Source: Acidobacteriota bacterium (GTDB taxonomy: Bacteria > Acidobacteriota > Thermoanaerobaculia > Thermoanaerobaculales > Thermoanaerobaculaceae). Taken from it: 64,000 bases of DNA. The notes under the pieces were generated by a model. The model was not told the DNA's origin and searched no databases. It worked only from the letters and a program-made list of their open reading frames with translations. Every line of letters begins with the position of its first letter. Position 1 is the first letter of the stretch. Position numbers and translations under genes: made by a program. The stretch covers positions 1-64,000 of the forward strand of contig JACQZW010000020.1 in NCBI GenBank assembly GCA_016213675.1. The letters are read 5' to 3'. Below are positions 8,879 through 17,263 of this stretch, in pieces.

Positions 8879-9166
8879 ATGAACAAGTCTGAGCTGGCTG
8901 TCAAACTCGCGAAGAAGGTCGGTCTCACCCAGGCCAAGGCCGCCGAGGTGGTGGACGTGATCTTCAACGCCAACAAGGGCATCGTCGCCGTCGAGCTGGA
9001 CGCTGGCCGCAAGGTCACGATCCCCGGCTTCGGCACGTTCGCCACTCGCAAGCGCGGTGATCGCGAGGGGCGGAACCCGGCGACCGGAAAGAAGATCAGG
9101 ATCGCGGCGCGTCACTACGCGACGTTCAAACCCGGCAAGACGCTCAAGGAGCGTCTGGCCAAGTAG
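8879..9166 (+). CDS. HU-family nucleoid DNA-binding protein (copy 1)
   Basis: The 95-aa product has the length of HU/IHF and carries the family signature GRNPATGKKI in the DNA-binding arm, preceded by IPGFGTFATRKR. GGGAGG precedes the ATG. HU dimers bend and compact DNA. A close paralogue follows 22 bp after the stop; the two share most N-terminal residues (LTQAKAAE) but differ in the arm and C-terminus. They may form homo- or heterodimers. Confidence 0.95.
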   Translation: MNKSELAVKLAKKVGLTQAKAAEVVDVIFNANKGIVAVELDAGRKVTIPGFGTFATRKRGDREGRNPATGKKIRIAARHYATFKPGKTLKERLAK

Positions 9167-9188
9167 CATCTGACCGAGGGGAGGAGCA

Positions 9189-9476
9189 ATGAACAAGACT
9201 GAGCTGATCACCAAGCTGGCGAAAAAGACCGGTCTCACCCAGGCCAAGGCCGCCGAGGCCGTCGACGCCATCTTCAACGCCCACAAGGGCCTCATCGTCG
9301 CCGAGCTGGCCGGTGGCAAGAAGGTCACCCTGCCCGGCTTCGGCAGCTTCTCGGTACGCAAGCGGGCGTCCCGCGAGGGCCGCAACCCGGCGACCGGCAA
9401 GAAGATCACGATCCCGGCCCGCAAGTACCCGGCCTTCAAGGTCGGCAAGACGATGAAGGAGAAGGTCGCGAAGTAG
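9189..9476 (+). CDS. HU-family nucleoid DNA-binding protein (copy 2)
   Basis: This 95-aa HU paralogue matches its upstream neighbour in length and organisation, with LPGFGSFSVRKR leading into GRNPATGKKI. GAGGAG lies just before the ATG. The short 22-bp spacing and the strong hairpin after this gene make a bicistronic operon likely. The pair reads as a tandem duplication that has since diverged. Confidence 0.95.
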   Translation: MNKTELITKLAKKTGLTQAKAAEAVDAIFNAHKGLIVAELAGGKKVTLPGFGSFSVRKRASREGRNPATGKKITIPARKYPAFKVGKTMKEKVAK

Positions 9477-9559
9477 CTCCGCCGCGTCGATCAGGCCGCG
9501 CGCCGCAGGCTGGCGTTCCTCACGCCGGCGGCCGGCGACAGGGGCTCTGAACGAAGCTT

Positions 9560-9588
9560 GCCGGCCGCCGTGCACGCGGCCGGCTTTT
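9560..9588 (+). terminator. Rho-independent terminator after the HU operon
   Basis: GCCGGCCGC (9560-9568) pairs perfectly with GCGGCCGGC (9576-9584) around a 7-nt loop and is followed by TTTT. It lies 83 bp after the second HU stop. The stretch from here to 9825 shows no gene or recognisable riboswitch. Confidence 0.8.
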
Positions 9589-9825
9589 CGTTTCGCGGGA
9601 AGGCGTCGCGGCCCCGGTGGGTGCCTCCGTGCCTCGCGGCCGCCGTCCCCCAGGTTTCCGGGGCCCGGAGTCCGGCGTCGAGAGACCGCCGGACGGCCCG
9701 TCGCGCGACCCCACTTGACATGCCGAAAATTGCCGTTCAACACGCGGCCGCCGGCGGGCGACGGCGTGGTCGTCGGGCCGGACTCGCGGAGGCCCGGGGG
9801 CGAGATTCGCTCCGCGACGTGCTAA

Positions 9826-9873
9826 GCACAAGATATTGGGGGGGATGGCTCGGAAAAGCGCAAGATGTTGCGT
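9826..9873 (+). promoter_or_regulatory. Pair of NrdR-box-like sites upstream of ribonucleotide reductase
   Basis: Two related 10-bp cores, CAAGATATTG (9829-9838) and CAAGATGTTG (9861-9870), are centred 32 bp apart, about three helical turns. Both fit the NrdR-box core CwAtATaTwG at most positions. The second extends into a palindrome (CGCAA-N4-TTGCG, 9859-9872 region). They sit just upstream of the -35 element of the reductase promoter. NrdR is the dATP/ATP-sensing repressor of ribonucleotide reductase genes and typically binds two such boxes about 31-32 bp apart. nrdR itself is not in this window. Confidence 0.75.
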
Positions 9874-9880
9874 TGCCCCC

Positions 9881-9908
9881 TTGACAAGGGGGGGTGGCGT
9901 CCTAGATT
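9881..9908 (+). promoter_or_regulatory. Sigma-70-type promoter of the ribonucleotide reductase gene
   Basis: TTGACA at 9881-9886 and TAGATT at 9903-9908 are separated by 16 bp and lie about 50 bp ahead of the start codon, immediately downstream of the NrdR-like boxes. Confidence 0.65.
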
Positions 9909-9919
9909 CATCGAGGAAA

Positions 9920-9938
9920 CTTAAAGTGTTACTTTAAG
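9920..9938. other. Perfect inverted repeat in the ribonucleotide reductase leader
   Basis: CTTAAAGT and ACTTTAAG form an 8-bp perfect inverted repeat around GTT, between the predicted transcription start and the ribosome-binding site. Its AT-rich arms stand out in this GC-rich DNA. It could be an operator or a small leader hairpin; no known regulator is recognised. Confidence 0.45.
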
Positions 9939-9959
9939 TCCGTACGAAGGGGGTTGGGA

Positions 9960-12695
9960 ATGTCTGCCGAGCCTGCATCTCTCGCCGTCGCCGCCGCCGC
10001 TCAGCCAGATGCCCGCGGGGTCGCCGTCCGCAGGCTGTACACGGACGGTACGCACCATCCGTTCGACCTCGTGCGGTGGGAGCGGAGAGTTGCCCGGATC
10101 ACCGGCAGCGACGGCTCTGTTGTCTTTGAACAACCCGATGTCGAGGTGCCCGAATTCTGGTCACAAACGGCGACCAACATCGTCGCGCAGAAGTACCTCC
10201 ACGGCAGGCTCGGAACCCCGGACCGGGAGGGCTCGGTCAAGCAACTCATCGGGCGGGTCGTCGACGCCCTGGCACGCTGGGGACGCGAGGGAGGTTACTT
10301 CCTCGACGAGCAGTCGGCGCAGGCGTTCGAGCACGAACTGGCTCACCTGCTCGTGCATCAGATGCTGTCGTTCAACTCGCCGGTGTGGTTCAACGTCGGA
10401 CTCGAGGCCCGGCCGCAGTGCTCGGCCTGCTTCATCAACTCGGTGCAAGACTCGATGGAGTCGATCCTCGACCTCGCGAAGACCGAGGGGATGCTCTTCA
10501 AGTTCGGCTCGGGAACGGGCTCGAACTTGTCCCGACTGCGGAGCTCGAAGGAGGCCCTGGCCGGGGGTGGCACCGCGTCCGGGCCGGTGTCGTTCATGCG
10601 CGGGTACGATTCCTTTGCCGGTGTCATTAAGTCCGGGGGCAAGACCCGCCGCGCGGCCAAGATGGTCATCCTCAACGTCGACCACCCCGACATCGTGCAG
10701 TTCATCCGCTGCAAGGCCGAGGAGGAGAAGAAGGCCCACGTGCTCATTGCCGCGGGCTACCCGCCGGGGTTCGACACCGAGGGCGGGGCGTACGACTCGA
10801 TCCAGTATCAGAACGCCAACCACTCGGTCCGGGTGACCGATGAGTTCATGCGCGCCGTCGAGGACGACGGTTGGTGGGAGACCCGGGCGGTGACCAGCGG
10901 CGACGTGATGGGCCGCTACCGCGCCAGGGAGGTCATGCGGATGATGGCCGAGGCTGCCTGGGTGTGCGGCGATCCCGGCATCCAGTACGACACCACCGTC
11001 AATCGCTGGCACACCTGCAAGGGCACGGCCCGGATCAACGCCTCGAACCCCTGCTCGGAGTACATGTTCCTCGACGACACTGCGTGCAACCTCGCCTCGT
11101 TGAACCTGCTCCGTTTCGTCGACCCGAAGGGCGCCTTCGACACCGCCGGCTTCCGCCATGCCGTCGACGTCTCCATCCTCGCGCAGGAAATCACCGTCGA
11201 CTTCGCGCACTACCCGACACCGCGGATCGCCGCCAACTCGCACGACTTCCGTCCCCTCGGCCTCGGCTACGCCAACCTCGGCGCCCTGCTCATGGCGGAA
11301 GGGCTGCCCTACGACTCTCCCGAAGGCCGGGCCTACGCGGCGGCGGTCTCGGCGCTGATGTGCGGCGAGGCGTACCTGCAGTCGGCGCGCATCGCCGGGG
11401 CGATGGGCCCGTTCCCCGGACATCCGATCAACCGCGAGCCGATGCTCGAGGTGATCGGGATGCACAAGGACGCCGCGCACCGGCTCCCGGCCCGCGGCAT
11501 CCCGGTCGAGCTGCGTCGCGAGGCCATCGAAGCGTGGGACGCCGCCTACGACGAGGGCCGCCAGAACGGCTTCCGCAACGCCCAGGTCACCGTTCTCGCC
11601 CCGACCGGCACGATCGGTTTCATGATGGACTGCGACACCACCGGCATCGAGCCCGACCTGGCACTGGTCAAGGTCAAGCGCCTCGTCGGCGGCGGCACGA
11701 TCAAGATCGTCAACAACACCGTGCCGCGGGCGCTGACGCGGCTCGGCTACGACCACGAGACCCGCGACGCGATCCTCAAGCACCTCGAGACGACCGGTTG
11801 CATCGAGGGTTCCCCCGGCCTGCAGGACGAGCACCTTCCGGTCTTCGACTGCGCGTTCAGGCCGGTCAGCGGCGAGCGCTTCATCCCCGCTCAGGGCCAC
11901 CTGCGGATGATGGGCGCCGTCCAGCCGTTCCTCTCCGGCGCCATCTCGAAAACAGTCAACGTCCCGGAGGAGACCCCGCCGGAGGAGATCGAGCGGCTCT
12001 ACCTCGAGGGTTGGAAGCTGGGCCTCAAGGCGGTCGCGATCTACCGCGACAACTGCAAGGGCAGCCAGCCGATGTCCGCTGCCGACCTGACCAGGACCGA
12101 CGTGGTCGAGGGCCCCAAGCCGACGCGCCGCAAGCTGCCCGATGAGCGGGTCGCGATCACCCACAAGTTCTCCGTCGAGGGGCAGGAAGGGTACGTGACG
12201 GTCGGCCTGTACGAGGACGGCAAGCCGGGCGAGCTGTTCATCACGATGGCCAAGGAAGGCTCGACCCTGTCAGGGGTGATGGACGCGTTCGCCACCGCCA
12301 TCTCGCTGACCCTGCAGTACGGCGTGCCCATGGAGTTCCTCGTCAACAAGTTCTCCCACGTCCGCTTCGAGCCCTCGGGCTGGACCAACAACGCGCAGAT
12401 ACCCTACGCCAAGTCGATCATCGACTACATCTTCCGCTGGATGGCATCGAAGTTCCTGTCGCCCGAGGAGCAGGCGGCGGTGGGGGTCCAGCCGGTGGCC
12501 GGCGACGACGCCTCGACCCCGTCGCTGCCGGTGTTGCGCCAGCCGGTGCTGCCCGGCCTCGGCCGCAGCGACAGCGCCCAGATGTTCGTCAATCAGGCGG
12601 ACGCCCCGCCCTGTCCGACCTGCGGCATGGTGATGGTCCGCAACGGCGCCTGCTACAAGTGCCAGAACTGCGGCACCGTCCACGGGTGCAGTTAA
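9960..12695 (+). CDS. nrdJ: Adenosylcobalamin-dependent (class II) ribonucleoside-diphosphate reductase
   Basis: The 911-aa protein reduces ribonucleotides to deoxyribonucleotides with a B12-derived thiyl radical, so it is oxygen-independent. Typical features are NSPVWFNVG and CSACFINSV near the active site, FKFGSGTGSNLSRLRS, NPCSEYMFLDDTACNLASLN, the radical-site region and the C-terminal redox tail with CPTCG and CYKCQNCG. Size fits the large bacterial NrdJ group. The ATG at 9960 has AAGGGGG upstream; a TTG two codons earlier is less likely. No cobalamin riboswitch B12 box was found in the leader; control by NrdR is suggested instead. No class I or III reductase is present in the window. 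Confidence 0.95.
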   Translation: MSAEPASLAVAAAAQPDARGVAVRRLYTDGTHHPFDLVRWERRVARITGSDGSVVFEQPDVEVPEFWSQTATNIVAQKYLHGRLGTPDREGSVKQLIGRVVDALARWGREGGYFLDEQSAQAFEHELAHLLVHQMLSFNSPVWFNVGLEARPQCSACFINSVQDSMESILDLAKTEGMLFKFGSGTGSNLSRLRSSKEALAGGGTASGPVSFMRGYDSFAGVIKSGGKTRRAAKMVILNVDHPDIVQFIRCKAEEEKKAHVLIAAGYPPGFDTEGGAYDSIQYQNANHSVRVTDEFMRAVEDDGWWETRAVTSGDVMGRYRAREVMRMMAEAAWVCGDPGIQYDTTVNRWHTCKGTARINASNPCSEYMFLDDTACNLASLNLLRFVDPKGAFDTAGFRHAVDVSILAQEITVDFAHYPTPRIAANSHDFRPLGLGYANLGALLMAEGLPYDSPEGRAYAAAVSALMCGEAYLQSARIAGAMGPFPGHPINREPMLEVIGMHKDAAHRLPARGIPVELRREAIEAWDAAYDEGRQNGFRNAQVTVLAPTGTIGFMMDCDTTGIEPDLALVKVKRLVGGGTIKIVNNTVPRALTRLGYDHETRDAILKHLETTGCIEGSPGLQDEHLPVFDCAFRPVSGERFIPAQGHLRMMGAVQPFLSGAISKTVNVPEETPPEEIERLYLEGWKLGLKAVAIYRDNCKGSQPMSAADLTRTDVVEGPKPTRRKLPDERVAITHKFSVEGQEGYVTVGLYEDGKPGELFITMAKEGSTLSGVMDAFATAISLTLQYGVPMEFLVNKFSHVRFEPSGWTNNAQIPYAKSIIDYIFRWMASKFLSPEEQAAVGVQPVAGDDASTPSLPVLRQPVLPGLGRSDSAQMFVNQADAPPCPTCGMVMVRNGACYKCQNCGTVHGCS

Positions 12696-12793
12696 CCGGA
12701 AGCAGGAGCGGCCGCCGTTGGGAGTCCTCCGGTCGGAGGGGCTGTCGGCTGTGAGCCGTCGGCTGTAAGCTACCTCTCAGGAGGTTCCCCCCA

Positions 12794-12901
12794 ATGCCGA
12801 AATGGGTATGCGAGAAGTGCAAGACCGAGGTCGAGGGGCGCTGCCGTCCCGCTGCCTGCCCGAAGTGCAAGGCGCCGAAGGACTCGTTCAAGAAGAAGTA
12901 G
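12794..12901 (+). CDS. Small RCKP-type rubredoxin-like protein
   Basis: This 35-codon gene encodes a peptide opening MPKWVCEKCKTEV, with a second CPKCKAPKDSF knuckle and a Lys-rich end. AGGAGG lies 9 bp before the ATG, so translation is likely. The two CxxC knuckles should bind iron or zinc. RCRPAACPKC matches the RCKP-type rubredoxin-like family of tiny proteins. It follows the reductase by ~100 bp and may supply electrons or be an independent redox protein; that link is inference. Confidence 0.75.
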   Translation: MPKWVCEKCKTEVEGRCRPAACPKCKAPKDSFKKK

Positions 12902-13019
12902 CGCCGGCCGACCGGACCGGCGCCCGCTTCGCTCCGGCAGGATTGGCCGCCGGAACCCGTGATGGTCCTGAGCCGAGGCCTGGACCCCCAGGCCTCGAGC
13001 CTCAGGCCTCAAGACCCTC

Positions 13020-13571
13020 TCAGCGCCCGAGGACGCCCTTCTTGAGGTCCTCGGACGGCGGCTTGTCGCCGAGCCAGCAGGCCATGACCGCGTCTGCGAA
13101 GTCCTTGCCCTGGATCAGCCCGACCTCCTTGCCGCGGATCGCGAGCTTCAGCCCGACCGCCGGCACGTAGGTCATCGTGACCTCGTCCCCCGTCTTCACG
13201 TCGGACCACAGCGAGGCAAAGGTGTCCAGGCGTTGCTGCAGCGCGGGGAGCTTGGCCGCGGAGTTGTTAGCGAACCCTTCCTTCCAGGCGTCGGCGACGG
13301 CCGTGCCGTCGACGTCGCGGAGGAAGTGCATGACCATCCGCTTCGGGGCGTCCAAGGTGATGACCGCGGCCGCGTCGCCGCTCTTCGCCGGCAGGTAGAG
13401 CGCGCCGACGTAGACCTTGAAGATCGCCTTCTTGCGCAGCCCCATCCCGTTGAGGACCAGCGTGGCGTCGCCGGCCGCAACGGAGTCGGGCATCGTGACT
13501 CCGGCGAGCTCGCCGGCCAGTGCCGGAATCGACAGTACGATCGCTGCAAGTACCGACAGGACTCGACGCAT
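13020..13571 (-). CDS. Secreted chalcone-isomerase-like domain protein
   Basis: The 183-aa protein has a signal peptide (MRRVLSVLAAIVLSIPALAG) and the chalcone-isomerase-like pattern LVLNGMGLRKKAIFKVYVGALYLP followed by PKRMVMHFLRDV and VTMTYVPAVGL. Bacterial members are periplasmic and mostly uncharacterised; some are thought to bind fatty acids or hydrophobic ligands. It is a single-gene unit downstream of the decarboxylase operon. The spacer 12902-13019 holds a short run of AGGCCT-rich repeats and no gene. Confidence 0.8.
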   Translation of the reverse strand: MRRVLSVLAAIVLSIPALAGELAGVTMPDSVAAGDATLVLNGMGLRKKAIFKVYVGALYLPAKSGDAAAVITLDAPKRMVMHFLRDVDGTAVADAWKEGFANNSAAKLPALQQRLDTFASLWSDVKTGDEVTMTYVPAVGLKLAIRGKEVGLIQGKDFADAVMACWLGDKPPSEDLKKGVLGR

Positions 13572-13735
13572 GGAACCCTCCCTGGCCTCGAACGGCCCCG
13601 TGAAGATGAGGCAACTCTACGGGCTCCGCCGGGCGCGTGCAAGCCGAGCCGGGTCGACCGGCGCGCCGCGATCCCTTGTGGCGCCCGATGTGGGGAGCCC
13701 TCCTACGCCACGGGATCCTTTGCTTCGCTCAGGAT

Positions 13736-13766
13736 GACGCGTTCCGGCCCCGGGCCGGAACGCGTC
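13736..13766 (-). terminator. Long hairpin at the end of the decarboxylase operon
   Basis: GACGCGTTCCGGCCC and its reverse complement flank a single central C (13736-13750 and 13752-13766), a 15-bp perfect stem that overlaps the stop codon of the beta-subunit gene. There is no T-run on the minus side, so it may stabilise the 3' end or pause transcription rather than be a classical terminator. The rest of 13572-13735 contains no gene. Confidence 0.5.
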
Positions 13767-14883
13767 ACTTCAGCAGCGTCAGGAGGGCGCCGGCAGCGAT
13801 GGCGGTGCCGATCACCCCGGCGACGTTCGGACCCATGGCGTACATCAGCAGGTAGTTGTCGGGATCGGCTTCCTGCCCGACGTTGTGCGCGACCCGCGCC
13901 GCCATCGGCACCGCGGAGACCCCGGCGGCGCCGATCAGGGGGTTGACCGGCGAGCCGGGGAGCTTGGCCATCAGCTTGCCGAGGAGGACGCCGCCGGCGG
14001 TCGAGAAGGCGAACGCCAGGCAGCCGAGGACGAGGATCTTGATCGTCTCGAGCTTGAGGAACGAGTTGCCGTCCATGGTCACCCCGACGCACAGCCCGAG
14101 GACGATGGTGATCAGGTTGATCAGCTCGTTCTGCGACGAGCGGGCCAGCCGCTCGGTGACGCCGCACTCGCGGAGCAGGTTGCCGAACATGAGCAGGCCG
14201 ATCAGGGAGGTCGCCGCCGGGACGAGCAGGGCGCCGACGATGGTCACGACGATCGGGAAGCAGATGCGCAGCCAGCGCGGCACGTCGAAGTTGCCGGTCA
14301 TGCGGATCTTGCGCTCCTTCTCGGTGGTGAGGAGGCGCATGATCGGCGGCTGGATGAGCGGCACCAGCGCCATGTACGAGTAGGCCGACACCGCGATGGG
14401 CCCGAGCAGGTGCGGCGCCAGCTTCATGGTCAGGTAGATCGAGGTGGGCCCGTCGGCGCCGCCGATGATCCCGATCGACGCCGCCTCGGGCAGAGTGAAG
14501 CCGAGCAGAACCGCGAAGAAGAACGACGCGAAGACACCGAACTGCGCGGCGGCGCCGAGGATCAGCGTCTTGGGGTTGGCGAGCAGCGGGCCGAAGTCGG
14601 TGAGGGCCCCGAGGCCGAGGAAGATGAGCGGCGGGAAGATCTCGAGCCGGAGACCGTACGACAGGTAGTGGAACAGGCCGCCCATCGCCTCGCCCTGGGG
14701 CGGGTCCATCAGCCCGTTGAGCGGCAGGTTGGCGATGAGCGCGCCGAACCCGATCGGCACGAGGAGGAGCGGCTCGAACTTGCGGACGATCGCGAGGTAG
14801 AGCAGCGCGGCGGCCACGCCGAGCATGGTGAGCTGCTGCCAGGTGATGTGCAGCAGCCCGGTGGACTGCAGCAGCGCATCCAC
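13765..14883 (-). CDS. Na+-translocating decarboxylase beta subunit (OadB/MmdB family)
   Basis: The 372-aa integral membrane protein couples decarboxylation of carboxybiotin to Na+ export. Family hallmarks are visible: EIFPPLIFLGLGALTDFGPL, IGIIGGADGPTSIYL (the conserved Na+/catalytic Asp region), SYMALVPLIQPPIMR and a late GNSF-containing helix. The start lies 1 bp after the biotin-carrier stop. The operon order is carboxyltransferase, gamma, biotin carrier, beta. Confidence 0.93.
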   Translation of the reverse strand: MDALLQSTGLLHITWQQLTMLGVAAALLYLAIVRKFEPLLLVPIGFGALIANLPLNGLMDPPQGEAMGGLFHYLSYGLRLEIFPPLIFLGLGALTDFGPLLANPKTLILGAAAQFGVFASFFFAVLLGFTLPEAASIGIIGGADGPTSIYLTMKLAPHLLGPIAVSAYSYMALVPLIQPPIMRLLTTEKERKIRMTGNFDVPRWLRICFPIVVTIVGALLVPAATSLIGLLMFGNLLRECGVTERLARSSQNELINLITIVLGLCVGVTMDGNSFLKLETIKILVLGCLAFAFSTAGGVLLGKLMAKLPGSPVNPLIGAAGVSAVPMAARVAHNVGQEADPDNYLLMYAMGPNVAGVIGTAIAAGALLTLLK

Positions 14884-14884
14884 C

Positions 14885-15304
14885 TCACGCCTCCGGCTTG
14901 TAGCGGATCAGCACGTCTCCGACCTGCACCGTCTGGTTGGCCTCGACGCACACCTCGGCGACCTCGCCGGAGCGGGGCGCGTAGATGTAGGTGTCCATCT
15001 TCATGGCGTCGAGGAGGACCACCGGCGTCTTGGCCTCGACCTTGGACCCGGCGGAGACGAAGAGCTTCTGCACGGTGCCGGCGATCGGCGAGGCGATGGC
15101 GTTGACGTCGCCGCGCGCCGGGGCTCCGGCCGGGGCCGGCGCCGGGACGGTGACGGGGGCGGGCTGAGATGGTCGCGTCGCCTGCGGCGGCAGCGGGAGC
15201 GGGTCGAGGTACCCGGCCCCGGTGACCTGGGCCTCGTCGTCCTCGAGGATCTGCACGACCACGTCGTAGATCTTGTTGTTCACGTTGATGCGCAGCTTTT
15301 TCAT
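14885..15304 (-). CDS. Biotin carboxyl carrier subunit of the Na+-pump decarboxylase
   Basis: The 139-aa protein has a short N-terminal domain (MKKLRINVNNKIYDVVV), a Pro/Ala-rich flexible linker and a biotinyl domain with the biotin-accepting lysine in LLDAMKMDTYIYAP. It shuttles CO2 from the cytoplasmic carboxyltransferase to the membrane beta subunit. The ATG at 15304 overlaps the gamma-subunit stop by 4 bp (ATGA). Confidence 0.92.
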   Translation of the reverse strand: MKKLRINVNNKIYDVVVQILEDDEAQVTGAGYLDPLPLPPQATRPSQPAPVTVPAPAPAGAPARGDVNAIASPIAGTVQKLFVSAGSKVEAKTPVVLLDAMKMDTYIYAPRSGEVAEVCVEANQTVQVGDVLIRYKPEA

Positions 15305-15612
15305 CGTTTCGGCTCCACCCGGTGCGACACCATGATGTCCATGCGCCCGGCGCGCGACCACAGCTCGGTGGCGCGCTGGCGGTGCACGTGGACGCGGTGG
15401 ACACGCACCGGCTTTCCAAGGGCGGTGTGGGCGGCGGCGGCCAGCACGGCGATCAACTCCTCGTCGTCCTGGACCGGCTCCGACGGCTCAACGGGACGGC
15501 CGGCGGGGCGGTTCGCCGCGTGGCGCAGGGCGAACAGCACCGCGGTGAGGATCGCCATGCCGACGAACACGGTGGCGAACGCGGCGACGAAGACGATCAG
15601 GGCTTTCAGCAT
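15301..15612 (-). CDS. Na+-pump decarboxylase gamma subunit (OadG family)
   Basis: The 103-aa protein has one N-terminal transmembrane helix (ALIVFVAAFATVFVGMAILT) and a hydrophilic tail, the plan of OadG/MmdD subunits, which anchor and stabilise the complex. The tail includes DDEELIAVLAAAAHTALGK, found in this family. It sits 4 bp after the carboxyltransferase stop and overlaps the biotin-carrier start by 4 bp. Confidence 0.85.
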   Translation of the reverse strand: MLKALIVFVAAFATVFVGMAILTAVLFALRHAANRPAGRPVEPSEPVQDDEELIAVLAAAAHTALGKPVRVHRVHVHRQRATELWSRAGRMDIMVSHRVEPKR

Positions 15613-15616
15613 GGCC

Positions 15617-17158
15617 TTAGAGGGGGATGTTCCCGTGCTTCTTCTGCGGACGGAGGTCGCGCTTGCCGCGGAGGATGCCGAGGCGCTCGATGATGAGGCG
15701 GCGGGTCCAGGCCGGGCGGATGACGTCGTCCAGGTGCATCGCCTCGGCGGCCCGCCACGGGTTGGCGTGGGCCTGGCGGTACTCGTCGACCTTCTCGGCG
15801 AGCGCCGCCACCTTGTCGGCCGCCTTGTCGATCTCCTTCTTGTACAACACCCGCGCCGCCCCCTCCGGGCCCATGACGGCGATCTCGGCGGTCGGCCAAG
15901 CGAGCACGGAGTCGGCGCCCATGTCCCGCGAGCACATCGCGAGATAGGCGCCGCCGTAGGCCTTGCGGAGGATCACCGTCACCTTGGGCACCGTGATCGA
16001 CGCGTAGGCGAACAGCATCTTCGCCCCGTGGCGGATGATCCCGCCGTGCTCCTGGGCGACCCCGGGGAGGAACCCGGGCACGTCGACCAGGGTGATCAGG
16101 GGGACGTTGTAGACGTTGCAGGTGCGGATGAACCGCGCCGCCTTGTCGGAGGCGTTGATGTCGATGGCGCCGGCGAGCGCCATCGGCTGGTTGGCCACGA
16201 TGCCGACCACCATGCCGGCCATCCGCGCGAAGCCGACCACGAGGTTCGGCGCATACGCCGCCTGCAGCTCGAAGAAGCTCGCGGGATCGACGATCCGGTT
16301 GATGACGTCCTTGACGTCGTACGCCTTGCGGGCTTCGTCCGGGATCACCGAGTCCAGCTCCTCGTCGTCGATGACCGGGTCGCTGAATGGCAGGTCCGGC
16401 GGTCCCTCGAGGTTGTTGCCGGGCAGGTAGGAGAGCAACGCCTTGACGAGCTGCACCGCCTCGGCGTCGTCGCGCGCGACCAGGTGGATGTTCCCCGAGA
16501 TCGCCGCATGGGCGGCCGCGCCGCCCAGGGCGTCCTCGTCGATCTCCTCACCGGTCGCCGCCCTGATCACCTCGGGGCCGGCGATGAACATGTGAGCGGT
16601 CCGGTCGACCATGATGATGAAGTCGGTGAGGGCCGGAGAGTACGCGGCCCCGCCTGCACACGGCCCGGCGATCACCGAGATCTGCGGCGCGACGCCCGAG
16701 AGCAGCACGTTGTGGTAGAAGATCTTGCCGTAGCCTGAGAGCGACTCGACACCCTCCTGGATGCGGGCGCCTCCCGAGTCGTTGAAGCCGACGACCGGAG
16801 CGCCGCACTTGAGCGCGGCCCACAGGCACTCGACGATCTTCTCGGCGTGCATGCGGCCGACGGCGCCGCCGCCGACGGTGAAGTCCTGCGAGAACGCGAG
16901 CACCGGCCGGCCGGCCACCTCGCCCTTCCCGGTCACCACACCGTCGCCGGGGAACTCGCGGTCAGCCAGCTCGACGCAGCGGTGCCTGGCCCACAGCCCG
17001 AACTCGACGAAGGTCTCCGGATCGTAGAGCAGCGCCAGCCGCTCGCGTGCCGTCAGCTTGCCCTTGGCGTGCTGGCTCGCGATCTTCTCGGCGCCGCCGC
17101 CGGCCTGGAGCGCGGCGCGCCTCCGGTCCATCTCCTCGAAACGCCTTCGCGTGGTCAT
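15617..17158 (-). CDS. Acyl-CoA carboxyltransferase / methylmalonyl-CoA decarboxylase alpha subunit
   Basis: The 513-aa crotonase-fold carboxyltransferase removes CO2 from a malonyl-type CoA ester and passes it to biotin. Visible signatures are GGGAVGRMHAEKI, NDSGGARIQEGV, GPCAGGAAYSPALTDF and DVPGFLPGVAQEHGGIIRHG. With beta, gamma and biotin subunits in the same operon it most likely forms a methylmalonyl-CoA decarboxylase Na+ pump, linking propionyl-CoA formation to a sodium gradient. Glutaconyl-CoA decarboxylase is a less likely alternative. I used the ATG at 17158; a GTG one codon upstream is also possible. Confidence 0.9.
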   Translation of the reverse strand: MTTRRRFEEMDRRRAALQAGGGAEKIASQHAKGKLTARERLALLYDPETFVEFGLWARHRCVELADREFPGDGVVTGKGEVAGRPVLAFSQDFTVGGGAVGRMHAEKIVECLWAALKCGAPVVGFNDSGGARIQEGVESLSGYGKIFYHNVLLSGVAPQISVIAGPCAGGAAYSPALTDFIIMVDRTAHMFIAGPEVIRAATGEEIDEDALGGAAAHAAISGNIHLVARDDAEAVQLVKALLSYLPGNNLEGPPDLPFSDPVIDDEELDSVIPDEARKAYDVKDVINRIVDPASFFELQAAYAPNLVVGFARMAGMVVGIVANQPMALAGAIDINASDKAARFIRTCNVYNVPLITLVDVPGFLPGVAQEHGGIIRHGAKMLFAYASITVPKVTVILRKAYGGAYLAMCSRDMGADSVLAWPTAEIAVMGPEGAARVLYKKEIDKAADKVAALAEKVDEYRQAHANPWRAAEAMHLDDVIRPAWTRRLIIERLGILRGKRDLRPQKKHGNIPL

Positions 17159-17263
17159 CACGGACCCCCCCGACTCGCGGAGTATTCTAGGTTCCTGATC
17201 TCATTTGTGCAAGCATTCACAAGGCGCCCCACGCTGGACGGCTCCGCCCGCACACGGGGTCGC

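Noticed and set aside
9589-9825. Cobalamin riboswitch in the nrdJ leader region.
   Set aside because: I looked for the B12-box core GCCACTG and did not find it. A covariance-model search would be decisive.
12967-13015. CRISPR-like or tandem repeat array in the AGGCCT-rich spacer.
   Set aside because: The repeats are very short, irregular and partly palindromic, with no spacer structure. Similar text at 43613-43680 suggests low-complexity intergenic DNA.
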